DNA from: an uncultured Prevotellaceae bacterium
GTDB lineage: Bacteria > Bacteroidota > Bacteroidia > Bacteroidales > Bacteroidaceae
DNA length: 64,000 bases
Assembly: GCA_946406435.1 (NCBI GenBank)
Contig: CAMJKP010000005.1
Coordinates: forward strand, 1 to 64,000
Direction: 5' to 3'
A model generated the notes under the pieces. It was given only the letters and a program-made list of their open reading frames with translations, was not told the origin of the DNA and did not search any database. Below, in pieces: positions 20,050-29,607 of the stretch; position 1 is the first letter of the stretch; every line of letters begins with the position of its first letter. The translations under genes were made by a program, and so were the position numbers.

Positions 20050-20057
20050 CAAAGGTA
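20050..20057 (-). promoter_or_regulatory. -7 element TACCTTTG upstream of pdxS
   Basis: Reverse-strand TAnnTTTG ~100 nt upstream of pdxS start. Confidence 0.55.
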
Positions 20058-20158
20058 GATACAAAAAAAAGAACAGACAAAAGCCTGTTCCTAAAAGATA
20101 GAAATGTGTTCCGAAATATGCAAACCACCAACACCTATCATCCAACACCTAACACCCA

Positions 20159-21229
20159 TCACCTTCTGTATTCTGTAGGTGTCTCTCCTTCTTGTCCCTT
20201 GAAGAACTTACAAAATATTGTCTGGGAAGAGAAGCCGAGACGGTCGGAGATTTCCTGAATAGTGAGCCTTGAATTGTCGAGAAGCAACTTAGCTTCATTA
20301 ATAAGATAGTTTGAAATAACCTGTTTGGGAGAAATTCCGACTGTTTTGTCCGTAACCTGAGACAGATATCTCGTCGTGATGTTCAGTTTGTCGGCATAGA
20401 AAGCAACGCTATGCTCTTTCTGATAAAACTCAGCTACAATACTGATGAACTCATTATAAATGTCTTTTGCACGAAGACTCTGTTTCTCATTACTAACGGC
20501 ATATACCACACGACTATGAACATATTCGTGGGCGTTTCTTATGGCTGTGGGAACGTCATCGCCCATACCAAGTCTTGTGGTGATAGCTGCTGACAAAGCA
20601 CTACCAACACCATGCTTTTTCCAGCCCTGAATGTTGTATGACGTAAAGAAATGCTTTGTGCCTTCGCCGTAGAGTAGGGCAGTAAGGCGACCTTCAGATA
20701 ACTGTCCTCCACGAAGCATAACCCATTCTGCCCCCATGTTTTTCAGTTCTTGGGCGGCTATGAGCATATCATCGTCAGAAGTTATCTTCTTGTCAAGAAT
20801 TTTCTCTGCCTCATTACATCTGAGCATCAGCAGAGTTGATTCTGGTATTAGATAGGTAGTGATAGCGCGAATTGATTCATCGTCAATAAGTTGCGAACCG
20901 TCAGAAGAGAATATGCCAGGGGCGCATACAATTCTTTTGCAACCGATTACTTCGTCCCTTACAGCCTTTATTGTCTGGGGATTCTGTATGAGTCCTATCT
21001 TAGCTGCCTTTGGGTGCATAGTGTCCATTATTGTCCTTGCCTGATCCACTATGACATCCTTGTGAAGTCTATGCCATTTCATGCCCTTGCCGTCATTAAG
21101 AGCCATACAGGTGATAACGGTCATAGCATCTCCACCAAGACTTGTGATAGTCTTGATGTCTGCCTGAATGCCTGAAGAACCAATGCCGTCAGAGCCAGAA
21201 ATTGTCAATATCGGGGTTATTATCTTCAC
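20159..21229 (-). CDS. ThiD/PdxK-like kinase domain fused to C-terminal AraC-type HTH
   Basis: 'ILTISGSDGIGSSGIQADIKTITSLGGDAMTVITC' kinase; 'LTIQEISDRLGFSSQTIFCKFFKGQEGETPTEYRR' AraC; GTG start at 21229 preferred over the track ATG at 21301. Confidence 0.88.
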   Translation of the reverse strand: MKIITPILTISGSDGIGSSGIQADIKTITSLGGDAMTVITCMALNDGKGMKWHRLHKDVIVDQARTIMDTMHPKAAKIGLIQNPQTIKAVRDEVIGCKRIVCAPGIFSSDGSQLIDDESIRAITTYLIPESTLLMLRCNEAEKILDKKITSDDDMLIAAQELKNMGAEWVMLRGGQLSEGRLTALLYGEGTKHFFTSYNIQGWKKHGVGSALSAAITTRLGMGDDVPTAIRNAHEYVHSRVVYAVSNEKQSLRAKDIYNEFISIVAEFYQKEHSVAFYADKLNITTRYLSQVTDKTVGISPKQVISNYLINEAKLLLDNSRLTIQEISDRLGFSSQTIFCKFFKGQEGETPTEYRR

Positions 21230-21235
21230 GTCGGG

Positions 21236-21267
21236 CAAAGTTACGCAAAAAATATGACAACTCCAAA
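21236..21267 (-). promoter_or_regulatory. Promoter TTTG-N20-TAACTTTG driving the kinase-AraC gene
   Basis: -7 box ends 6 nt before the GTG start (leaderless arrangement). Confidence 0.6.
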
Positions 21268-21349
21268 TGTCCCACGATTTTTTACGTTTTTCCTTTGTCA
21301 TGTTAGGATTTTTGTTTACTTTTGTTCTCAGAAAGAAAATAAAGAGCTT

Positions 21350-22066
21350 ATGAAACAGAAAAGAATCTATTTTTTTGCTTTCTTGTTCGTCTTTTTATTT
21401 AAAGGCTTATATTGCAATGCAGGTAATGTTGATAAAATCATCGTTACTTTTGGTAGCGTTGTTGGTTATGGTGTTCAAATAAATAAAGCAATATTTAATA
21501 ATAAAGGCAAAATATTCAAACTGGAAAATGAACGTGATTATGGTTCAATTTATAAAGTACCATCTCTAATTCAAAGTGAAGATATCTATAACTTATTGGA
21601 TTCTATAAACGCAAAGAAAAGTTCAAGTGCAAAAGGCCTTTGGGGTTTCTCTGATGATGACATTTCAAAATGTATTACGTGGTTAAAAGATACAACCATA
21701 GATGATGCAGACCTTGAAGTTGCAATATACCGCATTAGTAAATCGGATTGTTTAAAATTTCTTGCTCGTCCAGATGCCAAAGAGATTCTTAATGAAAAAT
21801 GTATCAATATAAGATTTTATCATGGTACCCATTTTGATATAACCTTTATTTTCTCAGACGGAAACGAGCTTGTCATTAAACCTCAAAGCTTATATAAAGG
21901 TGCTTATTGGTTGGTTGGAAAAGACAATTATGTTCGTAATGATGTTGTTACTCCGTTTTTAGAAAAGATGCAATTATATTCTTTAAATTGGTATGGATAT
22001 GAAGACTATGAAGCTATAATAGGTGTTATCGGTCGTAACAAAGAACAATTACTAAATTTGAAGTGA
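21350..22066 (+). CDS. Secreted hypothetical protein
   Basis: Signal peptide 'MKQKRIYFFAFLFVFLFKGLYCNA'; in frame with track ORF 21254. Confidence 0.65.
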   Translation: MKQKRIYFFAFLFVFLFKGLYCNAGNVDKIIVTFGSVVGYGVQINKAIFNNKGKIFKLENERDYGSIYKVPSLIQSEDIYNLLDSINAKKSSSAKGLWGFSDDDISKCITWLKDTTIDDADLEVAIYRISKSDCLKFLARPDAKEILNEKCINIRFYHGTHFDITFIFSDGNELVIKPQSLYKGAYWLVGKDNYVRNDVVTPFLEKMQLYSLNWYGYEDYEAIIGVIGRNKEQLLNLK

Positions 22067-22095
22067 TAGTCTTGTCTTTCCAGAGAAAATAGGCA

Positions 22096-22216
22096 AATCC
22101 TTCGCTCATCCTCCTAACCAAACTCGATGAACCTCCCTTTTTGTTCGCTATAGGAACGGACTTTCATCGAGTTTGGTTAAGAGGAACAAGGGAATATCAA
22201 CGGAAGGACAACGGCA
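22096..22216. repeat. 11-bp-phased word array (11 units)
   Basis: aatccttcgct|catcctcctaa|ccaaactcgat|gaacctccctt|tttgttcgcta|taggaacggac|tttcatcgagt|ttggttaagag|gaacaagggaa|tatcaacggaa|ggacaacggca. Confidence 0.85.
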
Positions 22217-22225
22217 AAGAATAAT

Positions 22226-22654
22226 ATGAAGATTTTAGATTACATTTATTATAGGCTCTTTATGGCAAACTATAGGTATTGGGGCAGTTCAGAAACTGCT
22301 CGTAGTATCTCAGGTTTGTCATTATGGCTTTGGTTTTTACAATTACCACTTCTTATATGGAGTGAAATAATGTGTAAGGCTAGTAATAAAGTGCCAGTTA
22401 TTTTGTATTTATTGTATGGCGTATTTATTATTGCATTCATAACGATCAGATATCTTAATAAAGGATGGTATTTGAAAGATACATTCTCTAATTGTAGAGC
22501 GGATAAATTAATTCCTCTCTGGCTTTTTGAGTTGATAATAATAATAAGTTCGCTTTCGGTATTACCTGCAACTCTCTATTCGAAATATATAATTGATCGT
22601 TACAATCTTTCTGGGGTAGGGTATGATTTCTTTGTTAATCTTTTCGGAAACTAA
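22226..22654 (+). CDS. Small integral membrane hypothetical protein
   Basis: 142 aa with several hydrophobic segments. Confidence 0.65.
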   Translation: MKILDYIYYRLFMANYRYWGSSETARSISGLSLWLWFLQLPLLIWSEIMCKASNKVPVILYLLYGVFIIAFITIRYLNKGWYLKDTFSNCRADKLIPLWLFELIIIISSLSVLPATLYSKYIIDRYNLSGVGYDFFVNLFGN

Positions 22655-22678
22655 CTTGTCTTTCCGAAGAAAGTAAGC

Positions 22679-22810
22679 TCATCCTTCGTACAAAACTCGC
22701 TCTTCCTTCGCTTCTTCACCGACTTTGCACCGACTTTGCACCGACTTTGGTACGGAGGATCAACGGAGGAAGAACGGAGGTATAAGGGAAGAACATACGA
22801 AGAACAACGG
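22679..22810. repeat. 11-bp-phased word array (12 units)
   Basis: tcatccttcgt|acaaaactcgc|tcttccttcgc|ttcttcaccga|ctttgcaccga|ctttgcaccga|ctttggtacgg|aggatcaacgg|aggaagaacgg|aggtataaggg|aagaacatacg|aagaacaacgg. Confidence 0.95.
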
Positions 22811-22965
22811 TTAGAAAAAACGTTTACGTTTGGCTACTGACAGGAAAAAGTAGCGGTTTTTCTTTGAATATTCAATTTTTTTCATTACTTTTGCATCTAA
22901 TATGCGAGTTTGGCAAACTCCATTTGTACTCCTTTAACTGCTTGAAACATAAAAAATAAAACATA

Positions 22966-23712
22966 ATGACAAAAGTAAAGATAAATACATCAGAGGGCGA
23001 GATAATCGTTCGCCTTTACGACGAGACCCCAAAACATCGTGATAACTTCATTAAACTTGCAAAGGAAGGCTTTTATGACGGCACTCTCTTCCATCGCGTA
23101 ATCAAGGACTTTATGATTCAGGGTGGTGATCCTAACAGTAAGGATGCACCTGCAGGAAAGATGCTTGGAACTGGTGGCCCTGGCTATACCGTTCCTGCTG
23201 AGTTCGTATATCCACAGCTCTTCCACAAGCGTGGTGCCCTTTCGGCTGCCCGTCAGGGAGATGAGGTGAACCCAAAGCGTGAGAGTAGTGGTTCACAGTT
23301 CTATATCGTATGGGGAAAGACGTATAAGCCACAGGAACTCAAGCAGATGGAACGTCAGATGGCTATGCAGCAGGAGCAGATGGTCTTCAACAAGCTTGTG
23401 GCTGAGAATCGTGCTAAGATAATGGATCTCCGTCGCAATCGCGATCAGGCAGGCTTGCAGGAATTACAGGACGAGCTCATCGCCCAGACAAAGGCTACTT
23501 GTTCAGAGATGCCAAAGCCAGAGTTCACTCCTGAGCAGGTTGAGGCATATACAACAGTTGGCGGAACTCCATTCCTCGATAACCAATATACCGTATTCGG
23601 TGAGGTGGAAAGCGGTCTTGAGGTAGTTGAGAAGATTCAGAATACCGCAACAGCATCAGGAGACAGGCCAAAGACCGATATTTCTATGACAATGGAAGTC
23701 GTACAATGTTAA
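22966..23712 (+). CDS. Cyclophilin-type peptidyl-prolyl cis-trans isomerase
   Basis: 'FHRVIKDFMIQGGDPN', 'GSQFYIVWG', 'FGEVESGLEVVEKI'. Confidence 0.95.
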   Translation: MTKVKINTSEGEIIVRLYDETPKHRDNFIKLAKEGFYDGTLFHRVIKDFMIQGGDPNSKDAPAGKMLGTGGPGYTVPAEFVYPQLFHKRGALSAARQGDEVNPKRESSGSQFYIVWGKTYKPQELKQMERQMAMQQEQMVFNKLVAENRAKIMDLRRNRDQAGLQELQDELIAQTKATCSEMPKPEFTPEQVEAYTTVGGTPFLDNQYTVFGEVESGLEVVEKIQNTATASGDRPKTDISMTMEVVQC

Positions 23713-23813
23713 ATAATGCTTAAACATACTTTCATTCTACTTTTTTTATTATCTTTGCATTCAAAATGGCTTGAGGCTTTTGCCTTTTGACTTTAATTTA
23801 TTACACAGAAGAA

Positions 23814-24443
23814 ATGAAAAAGTTTATAGCATTCATATTCATCTTTGCAACAACACTTTCTGTTAGTGCCCAGGGTACAGCCGATGGGGGGAAGCCCAAG
23901 CGTCATGCCCTTTTCGAGCGTAAAGACAAGGAAATACCTGCTAAGTATATGCAGGGTGGGGTACCAGAGGTTAATGGCAAGGTGACATGGGAAAAGACTT
24001 ATAATATAGAAGGCCTGCCAGCTGATAAGGTTTACGAAATGGCTCTTTCGTACTTCAGTTCACTTGTAACGGGTGAAAATCAGACAGATAAATCTACTCT
24101 TGCTGTTGTTGACCGTGTTGGTCACAAGATTATTGCCCGTGCACAGGAATGGCTCGTGTTCAGCAATACGATAATATCTCTTGATAGGGCAAAGATGAAC
24201 TACGCTGTGTCTGTTGAGTGTTCTGATGGCGTATGTAAGGTGCTGATTACGAATATCAGCTACATCTACGAGGAAGGACGCCCTTCAGAAGCACGTTACA
24301 CAGCTGAGGAAATGATATCTGACAAGGTGGCATTCAATAAGAAGGGAACTGGCTTTACCAAAGGCGGTACAAAGAAGTTCCGTATCTGTACAATAGATCG
24401 TATGGAGCAGATTCTTACACAATTTGAACGCTCGCTTAAATAA
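23814..24443 (+). CDS. Secreted protein, DUF4468-like
   Basis: Signal peptide at MKKFIAFIFIFATTLSVSAQ; 'ANGKVTWEKTYNIEGLPADKVYEMALSYF'-like region. Confidence 0.65.
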   Translation: MKKFIAFIFIFATTLSVSAQGTADGGKPKRHALFERKDKEIPAKYMQGGVPEVNGKVTWEKTYNIEGLPADKVYEMALSYFSSLVTGENQTDKSTLAVVDRVGHKIIARAQEWLVFSNTIISLDRAKMNYAVSVECSDGVCKVLITNISYIYEEGRPSEARYTAEEMISDKVAFNKKGTGFTKGGTKKFRICTIDRMEQILTQFERSLK

Positions 24444-24451
24444 ATACTTTA

Positions 24452-24712
24452 ATGGAAGAAATAGATAAAATCGCAGTAGAAGAAGAGGAGGTAACTCTTG
24501 CCAAGCGTCCGGAACGCCATCATCGTAAGCCGGATGATGGTAGAGGCTCGTTCTTTATGCTTCGCCAGATTTTCAACATCCTGTTTATGGTCGTAGGCGT
24601 AATAGGTGCCTATATGTACTTCAAAGGAAATGAGGCTATGGGAATTGTGGTGTTTATCATCGCTATGGCCTTTAAGATGGCAGAATGCGCTCTGCGATTT
24701 GTGAAGAAATAA
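24452..24712 (+). CDS. Small membrane protein
   Basis: 86 aa, two hydrophobic helices, tightly coupled to previous CDS. Confidence 0.7.
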   Translation: MEEIDKIAVEEEEVTLAKRPERHHRKPDDGRGSFFMLRQIFNILFMVVGVIGAYMYFKGNEAMGIVVFIIAMAFKMAECALRFVKK

Positions 24713-24718
24713 TTAAGA

Positions 24719-24815
24719 GGTTATAGGGTTATGAGGTTAGAAGGTTAGAGGTCTGCATCGCTAATAGGCATTACGACCTTAGAACCTGAAAACCTAAAAA
24801 CCTGCAACTTGAGTT
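24719..24815. repeat. Intergenic inverted repeat of 8-bp words (ggttatag / acctnaaa)
   Basis: ggttatag|ggttatga|ggttagaa|ggttagag ... accttaga|acctgaaa|acctaaaa|acctgcaa. Confidence 0.8.
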
Positions 24816-24839
24816 GTGCGAAAGTTGAATTAATACTTA

Positions 24840-27185
24840 TTGATGAAGAGATATCTCTCAGTCATAATTCTCCATATCATGGCATTGGCTCTTGTCCATG
24901 CTCAGGGTACATATAGGGGGTTGGATGATAGGAACACTAATCCGACGGAGGATCCGTACGGAAATCAGTTTGATACAAATTCCAATACCTTCAACCCAAA
25001 CAAGCAGAAAGGAGAAAAACATGAGAAGAAGGAAATACCTAAAGGAATGTATGTCTGGACGGTGGATCCTCTTTTCGGCGACCGCATCCCTGTGGAGAAG
25101 GATACACTTCAGCATCTCTTCATGAATACGGTGTTCACTTCAGGAATGCATGGAGAGTATAACACCACGGGAAACCTAGGAGCACCACGACAGAACCGCA
25201 TCTTCATGGACCGCTCCCACATACCCTCGTTCCTGTTTACCGACAACTACGACTTCTTCCTCACACCCATCGAGGACCTCCGCTTCACCAACACGCTCTC
25301 GCCAATTACAAGACTCGATTTCTATTCCTGTGGCGACCGTACCGATGGTGAGGACTATCTCAAGGTGCTTTTCGCGTCCAACGTGAACAAGCGACTGGGA
25401 TTCGGAATGAAGTTCAACTATATGTACGGACGCGGCTACTACAACTCACAGTCCACAGCCCTGTTCGACTATACCTTATGGACATCATACATCGGCGAGC
25501 GCTATCAGGCACATTTCGCGTTCTCTACCGACCATATGAAGAATGCCGAGAATGGCGGCATAACCGAGGACAAGTATGTCACCAACCCCGAGCAGCAGTT
25601 AGACTCCTACACATCGTTGGAGATACCTACTAACCTGATGTCAAACTGGAACAAGAACAACGCCCTCCATTTCTACCTCTCCCATCGCTACAACGTGGGC
25701 TTCTACCGCAAGGTGCCTATGACCAAGCAGGAGATAGAGGCAAAGAAATTCGCTATGGCTTCACGCAAGGAGGCTGAGGACCGCGAGAAAATGGAGAATG
25801 GCGATGTTGACGCCAAGGGAAGAGTCAACGAGACTCTTGCCGGCCGTCCTAAGGATGCGAAGATCGAAGGCGACCTGCCTACCGACTCCCTCTCAAAGGC
25901 TGCCAGCACCCGAATAAGCGTTGGAAACGAGGCTGTTGCCGATTCCCTCCTTGCTGCAAAGGCAAAGGCGGCAGAGGATACATCGTGGATGAAAAACGAA
26001 TACGTGCCAGTCACAAGCTTCATCCATACCGCTACCGTTGACCGTTACACCCGTAACTACATAGCCTACCGAAAACCCGCCAACTACTATCCTGCCATGT
26101 CAAAGGCAGACAGTCTGTATTGGGCGGACCTCAAGTGTGCTGACGATACCATTAACGATATTGCCAACTATACAAAGATCGACAACACCTTCGCCCTGGC
26201 CCTGCTCGAAGGCTTCAACAAGTATGTGCCCACAGGCCTCAAGGCGTATATCACACACGATATCGGCGTATATGAGCTCTTTGACAAGAAGTATCACGAG
26301 CATAGCACGTATATTGGCGGACAGCTCACCAAGACACTTGGCTCTGTCTTCCACTATAATGCCACGGCCGACTACTGTTTCGCAGGAGAGATGTCTCAGG
26401 ACTTCATGCTCGATGCCACGGCCGATGTCAACGTGCCAATCTTCGGCGATACCGTCCGCATAGACATGGACGGATTCTATCACTCGCTCGATCCCGACTT
26501 CTTCCTGTGCAACTATCATTCCAAGCATTACTCGTGGAATCATCAGGATTTCAACAAGCAGAAGCACACCCACTTCGGAGGAGCCGTATCCTTCCCTAAG
26601 ACAAAGACATCCGTCCGTGTAGGGTGGGACTTCATAAGCGACTACACATATCTGGCTACATGGCACGAGCTCTCTGCTGCCAATCTCCAGATAAACCACA
26701 GGGCAGATGTCCTTCAGGCAAAGAATGACGTGCATGTCTTCACAGCCGAACTCGCACAGGACTTCAAGGCGGGAATCCTCAACTGGGAGAACCGCATCAC
26801 ATACCAGCTTTGCGAGCAGGATAATGTCCTGCCGCTGCCAAAGCTCAACGTCTGGAGCAACCTCTATATCGACTTCAAGATTGCAAAGGTGCTGAAATGC
26901 CATCTGGGAGCAGATGTAACGTATTTCACCAAATACTATGCTCCTGAGTATGTGGCAGGTCTCGGACAGTTTGCTGTTCAGCGTAACGCTGCGGTAAGGA
27001 CAAAACTAGGCAATTATCCATTCGTGGATGTATATGCCAATTTCGTGCTCAAAGGATGTCGCTTCTTTGTGATGATGAGCCACGTAAACGCAGGTAACGG
27101 AAATCTGATGTATTTCACCGTACCTCACCATCCGATGAACGAAAGAGTCTTCCGTTTCGGTATTTCATGGAATTTTAATAATTAA
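24840..27185 (+). CDS. Putative porin (outer membrane beta-barrel)
   Basis: 781 aa, signal peptide, aromatic-rich beta-barrel C-terminus 'VFRFGISWNFNN'. Confidence 0.8.
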   Translation: MMKRYLSVIILHIMALALVHAQGTYRGLDDRNTNPTEDPYGNQFDTNSNTFNPNKQKGEKHEKKEIPKGMYVWTVDPLFGDRIPVEKDTLQHLFMNTVFTSGMHGEYNTTGNLGAPRQNRIFMDRSHIPSFLFTDNYDFFLTPIEDLRFTNTLSPITRLDFYSCGDRTDGEDYLKVLFASNVNKRLGFGMKFNYMYGRGYYNSQSTALFDYTLWTSYIGERYQAHFAFSTDHMKNAENGGITEDKYVTNPEQQLDSYTSLEIPTNLMSNWNKNNALHFYLSHRYNVGFYRKVPMTKQEIEAKKFAMASRKEAEDREKMENGDVDAKGRVNETLAGRPKDAKIEGDLPTDSLSKAASTRISVGNEAVADSLLAAKAKAAEDTSWMKNEYVPVTSFIHTATVDRYTRNYIAYRKPANYYPAMSKADSLYWADLKCADDTINDIANYTKIDNTFALALLEGFNKYVPTGLKAYITHDIGVYELFDKKYHEHSTYIGGQLTKTLGSVFHYNATADYCFAGEMSQDFMLDATADVNVPIFGDTVRIDMDGFYHSLDPDFFLCNYHSKHYSWNHQDFNKQKHTHFGGAVSFPKTKTSVRVGWDFISDYTYLATWHELSAANLQINHRADVLQAKNDVHVFTAELAQDFKAGILNWENRITYQLCEQDNVLPLPKLNVWSNLYIDFKIAKVLKCHLGADVTYFTKYYAPEYVAGLGQFAVQRNAAVRTKLGNYPFVDVYANFVLKGCRFFVMMSHVNAGNGNLMYFTVPHHPMNERVFRFGISWNFNN

Positions 27186-27221
27186 CTTTTATTTATACAA
27201 CCTTTTAACAATAAACTTAAT

Positions 27222-28304
27222 ATGGCAACAAGCGAAAACATCTGTGGTCTGAAGCGTGAAGACTTCATGACCACCGTCCAGGGAAAGCAGACAGATCTCT
27301 ATGTACTCCGTAACTCTAACGGTGCAGAGATTGCAGTAACAAACTTTGGTGGTGCTATTGCAGCTATCATGGTTCCTGACAAGGACGGCAACATGGCCAA
27401 CGTAATCCAGGGACATGATAACATCAATGACTATATCAATACAACTGAGCCGTTCCTCTCTACCCTTATCGGCCGCTTCGGCAACCGCATCAAGGAGGGT
27501 AAGTTCATCCTCAACGGCAAGGAGTACAATGTAGCCCTCAACGATGGTCCTAACCACCTCCACGGCGGTCCTACAGGTTATCATGCTCGCGTATGGGATG
27601 CTCTTCAGATGAACGATAGCACCCTCGTACTCAACTACGTTAGCTCTTACGGTGAGGAAGGCTTTTCTGGTGAGGTTCACGTAACAGTTGTCTATACATG
27701 GACAAACGACAACGAGCTCATCATCGAGTATCTTGCTACAACAAACAAGAAGACTATCATCAACCTCACACATCACGCATTCTTCTCTCTCAGTGGTATT
27801 GCTAAGCCAACACCTACAATCGAGGATTGGGATCTTGAGCTTAACGCAGACTTCTATCTCCCTATCGATGCTGTCAGCATCCCAACAGGTGAGATCCTCA
27901 AGGTCGAGGGCACACCATTCGACTTCCGCAAGCCAAAGAAGATCGGTCTCGAGATCAATGCCGACAACGAGCAGATCAAGAACGGTAGCGGTTACGACCA
28001 CAACTTCGTGCTCAACAAGAACGAGGTAGGCGAGCTCTCATTCGCTGCACGCGTAAAGGACCCAAAGACAGGCCGTACACTCGAGTGCTACACCACAGAG
28101 CCAGGTCTTCAGGTTTACACAGCCAACTTCGCAAGCGGCAAGGAGATCCAGTTCGGTTGCACAGCACCAAAGCGCTCTGCTATCTGTCTCGAGGCACAGC
28201 ACTTCCCAGACTCTCCAAACCGTCCTTACTTCCCATCTGTAGTTCTCAACCCAGGTGAGCGCTACAAGCAGAAGACCATCTATAAGTTCGGAGTTGAGAA
28301 GTAA
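27222..28304 (+). CDS. galM: Aldose 1-epimerase (galactose mutarotase)
   Basis: 'GRFGNRIKEGKFILNGKEYNVALNDGPNHLHGG', 'NLTHHAFFSLSG', 'LEAQHFPDSPN'. Confidence 0.95.
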   Translation: MATSENICGLKREDFMTTVQGKQTDLYVLRNSNGAEIAVTNFGGAIAAIMVPDKDGNMANVIQGHDNINDYINTTEPFLSTLIGRFGNRIKEGKFILNGKEYNVALNDGPNHLHGGPTGYHARVWDALQMNDSTLVLNYVSSYGEEGFSGEVHVTVVYTWTNDNELIIEYLATTNKKTIINLTHHAFFSLSGIAKPTPTIEDWDLELNADFYLPIDAVSIPTGEILKVEGTPFDFRKPKKIGLEINADNEQIKNGSGYDHNFVLNKNEVGELSFAARVKDPKTGRTLECYTTEPGLQVYTANFASGKEIQFGCTAPKRSAICLEAQHFPDSPNRPYFPSVVLNPGERYKQKTIYKFGVEK

Positions 28305-28312
28305 ACACTTTT

Positions 28313-28433
28313 AGTGAAGAGTGAAGAGTGAAAAGTGAATAATTTGAATTACAATGATAAACGATTAATGTTTGCGATAAAATGTAACTTAAATTCTTCA
28401 CTCTTCACTTTTCACTCTTCACTTTTTTACTTT
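28313..28433. repeat. Intergenic inverted repeat of 7-bp words (agtgaag / cttcact)
   Basis: agtgaag|agtgaag|agtgaaa|agtgaat ... ttcactc|ttcactt|ttcactc|ttcactt. Confidence 0.85.
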
Positions 28434-28446
28434 AGGAAAAAAAATC

Positions 28447-29607
28447 ATGGATATTGAATTCGTAAGAAGTCGCTTCATAAAGCATTTCGATGGGCTGACA
28501 GGCAACATCTACCACTCTCCGGGGCGTATCAACCTCATAGGCGAGCACACCGACTACAACGGAGGCTTCGTCTTCCCAGGTGCCGTCACACAGGGAGTAA
28601 TGGCAGAGGTGCGCCCCAACGGCACCGATACCGTCATCGCCTATTCCATCGACCTCAAGGACAAGGTCGAGTTCAAGGTCAATGATCCCAAGGGACCGTC
28701 CGCACAGTGGGCCCGCTTCATCTACGGCATGGTACAGGAGTTCCTTCTCCTCGGTGTCGATGTAAAAGGCTTCAACGTGGCATTCGCAGGCGATGTGCCC
28801 CTCGGAGCAGGCATGAGCTCGTCAGCAGCCCTCGAGAGCTGCTTCGGATGCGCCCTCAACGACCTCTTTGCCGGCAACAAGATAAGCAAGTGGGACATCG
28901 TCCTCGCAGGACAGGCCACCGAGCATAAGTACATCGGATGCAACTGCGGCATCATGGATCAGTTCGCAAGCGTCTTCGGACAGGCAGGCAAACTCATGCG
29001 CCTCGACTGCAACACACGCGAGTTTGAGTATTTCCCGTTCAATCCGCAAGGCTACCGACTCGTGCTCCTCAACTCATGCGTAAAGCACGAACTCGCTGGC
29101 TCTCCCTACAACGACCGCCGCAAATCTTGTGAAAACGTAGCAAAAGCCGTACAGAAGCGTCATCCTGAGCGTGTCATCGACACACTTCGCGACTGCACAT
29201 GGGACGACCTGCAGGAAGTAAAGGCAGACGTAAGCGCAGAGGATATACAGCGTGCCACCTTCGTACTTGGTGAGAAAGACCGCGTTCTTGCCGTTTGTGA
29301 CGCTCTTGTCAAGGGCGATTACGAGGAAGTGGGCAAGCAGATGTATCTCACCCATCAGGGGCTCTCTAAGGACTACGAGGTAAGTTGTGAGGAACTCGAT
29401 TTTCTTAACGACATAGCCAAGGCAAACGGTGTGACTGGTTCTCGTATCATGGGAGGGGGCTTCGGTGGTTGTACCATCAACCTCGTCAAGGACGAGCTCT
29501 ACGACACTTTCATTGCTGATGCAAAGAAGAAGTTCGCAGAGAAGTATGGACACGAGCCAAAAGTCATCGATGTCGTTATTGGCGACGGCTCCCGCAAGAT
29601 TTGCTAA
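28447..29607 (+). CDS. galK: Galactokinase
   Basis: 'PGRINLIGEHTDYNGGFVFPGA', 'GDVPLGAGMSSSAALE', 'GSRIMGGGFGGCTINLV'. Confidence 0.97.
   Translation: MDIEFVRSRFIKHFDGLTGNIYHSPGRINLIGEHTDYNGGFVFPGAVTQGVMAEVRPNGTDTVIAYSIDLKDKVEFKVNDPKGPSAQWARFIYGMVQEFLLLGVDVKGFNVAFAGDVPLGAGMSSSAALESCFGCALNDLFAGNKISKWDIVLAGQATEHKYIGCNCGIMDQFASVFGQAGKLMRLDCNTREFEYFPFNPQGYRLVLLNSCVKHELAGSPYNDRRKSCENVAKAVQKRHPERVIDTLRDCTWDDLQEVKADVSAEDIQRATFVLGEKDRVLAVCDALVKGDYEEVGKQMYLTHQGLSKDYEVSCEELDFLNDIAKANGVTGSRIMGGGFGGCTINLVKDELYDTFIADAKKKFAEKYGHEPKVIDVVIGDGSRKIC

Noticed and set aside
26100-26903. 267-aa minus-strand ORF
   Set aside because: Antisense to the porin gene; composition reflects the opposite strand's codon bias.
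27189-28001. 270-aa minus-strand ORF
   Set aside because: Antisense to galM, which is clearly the real gene.
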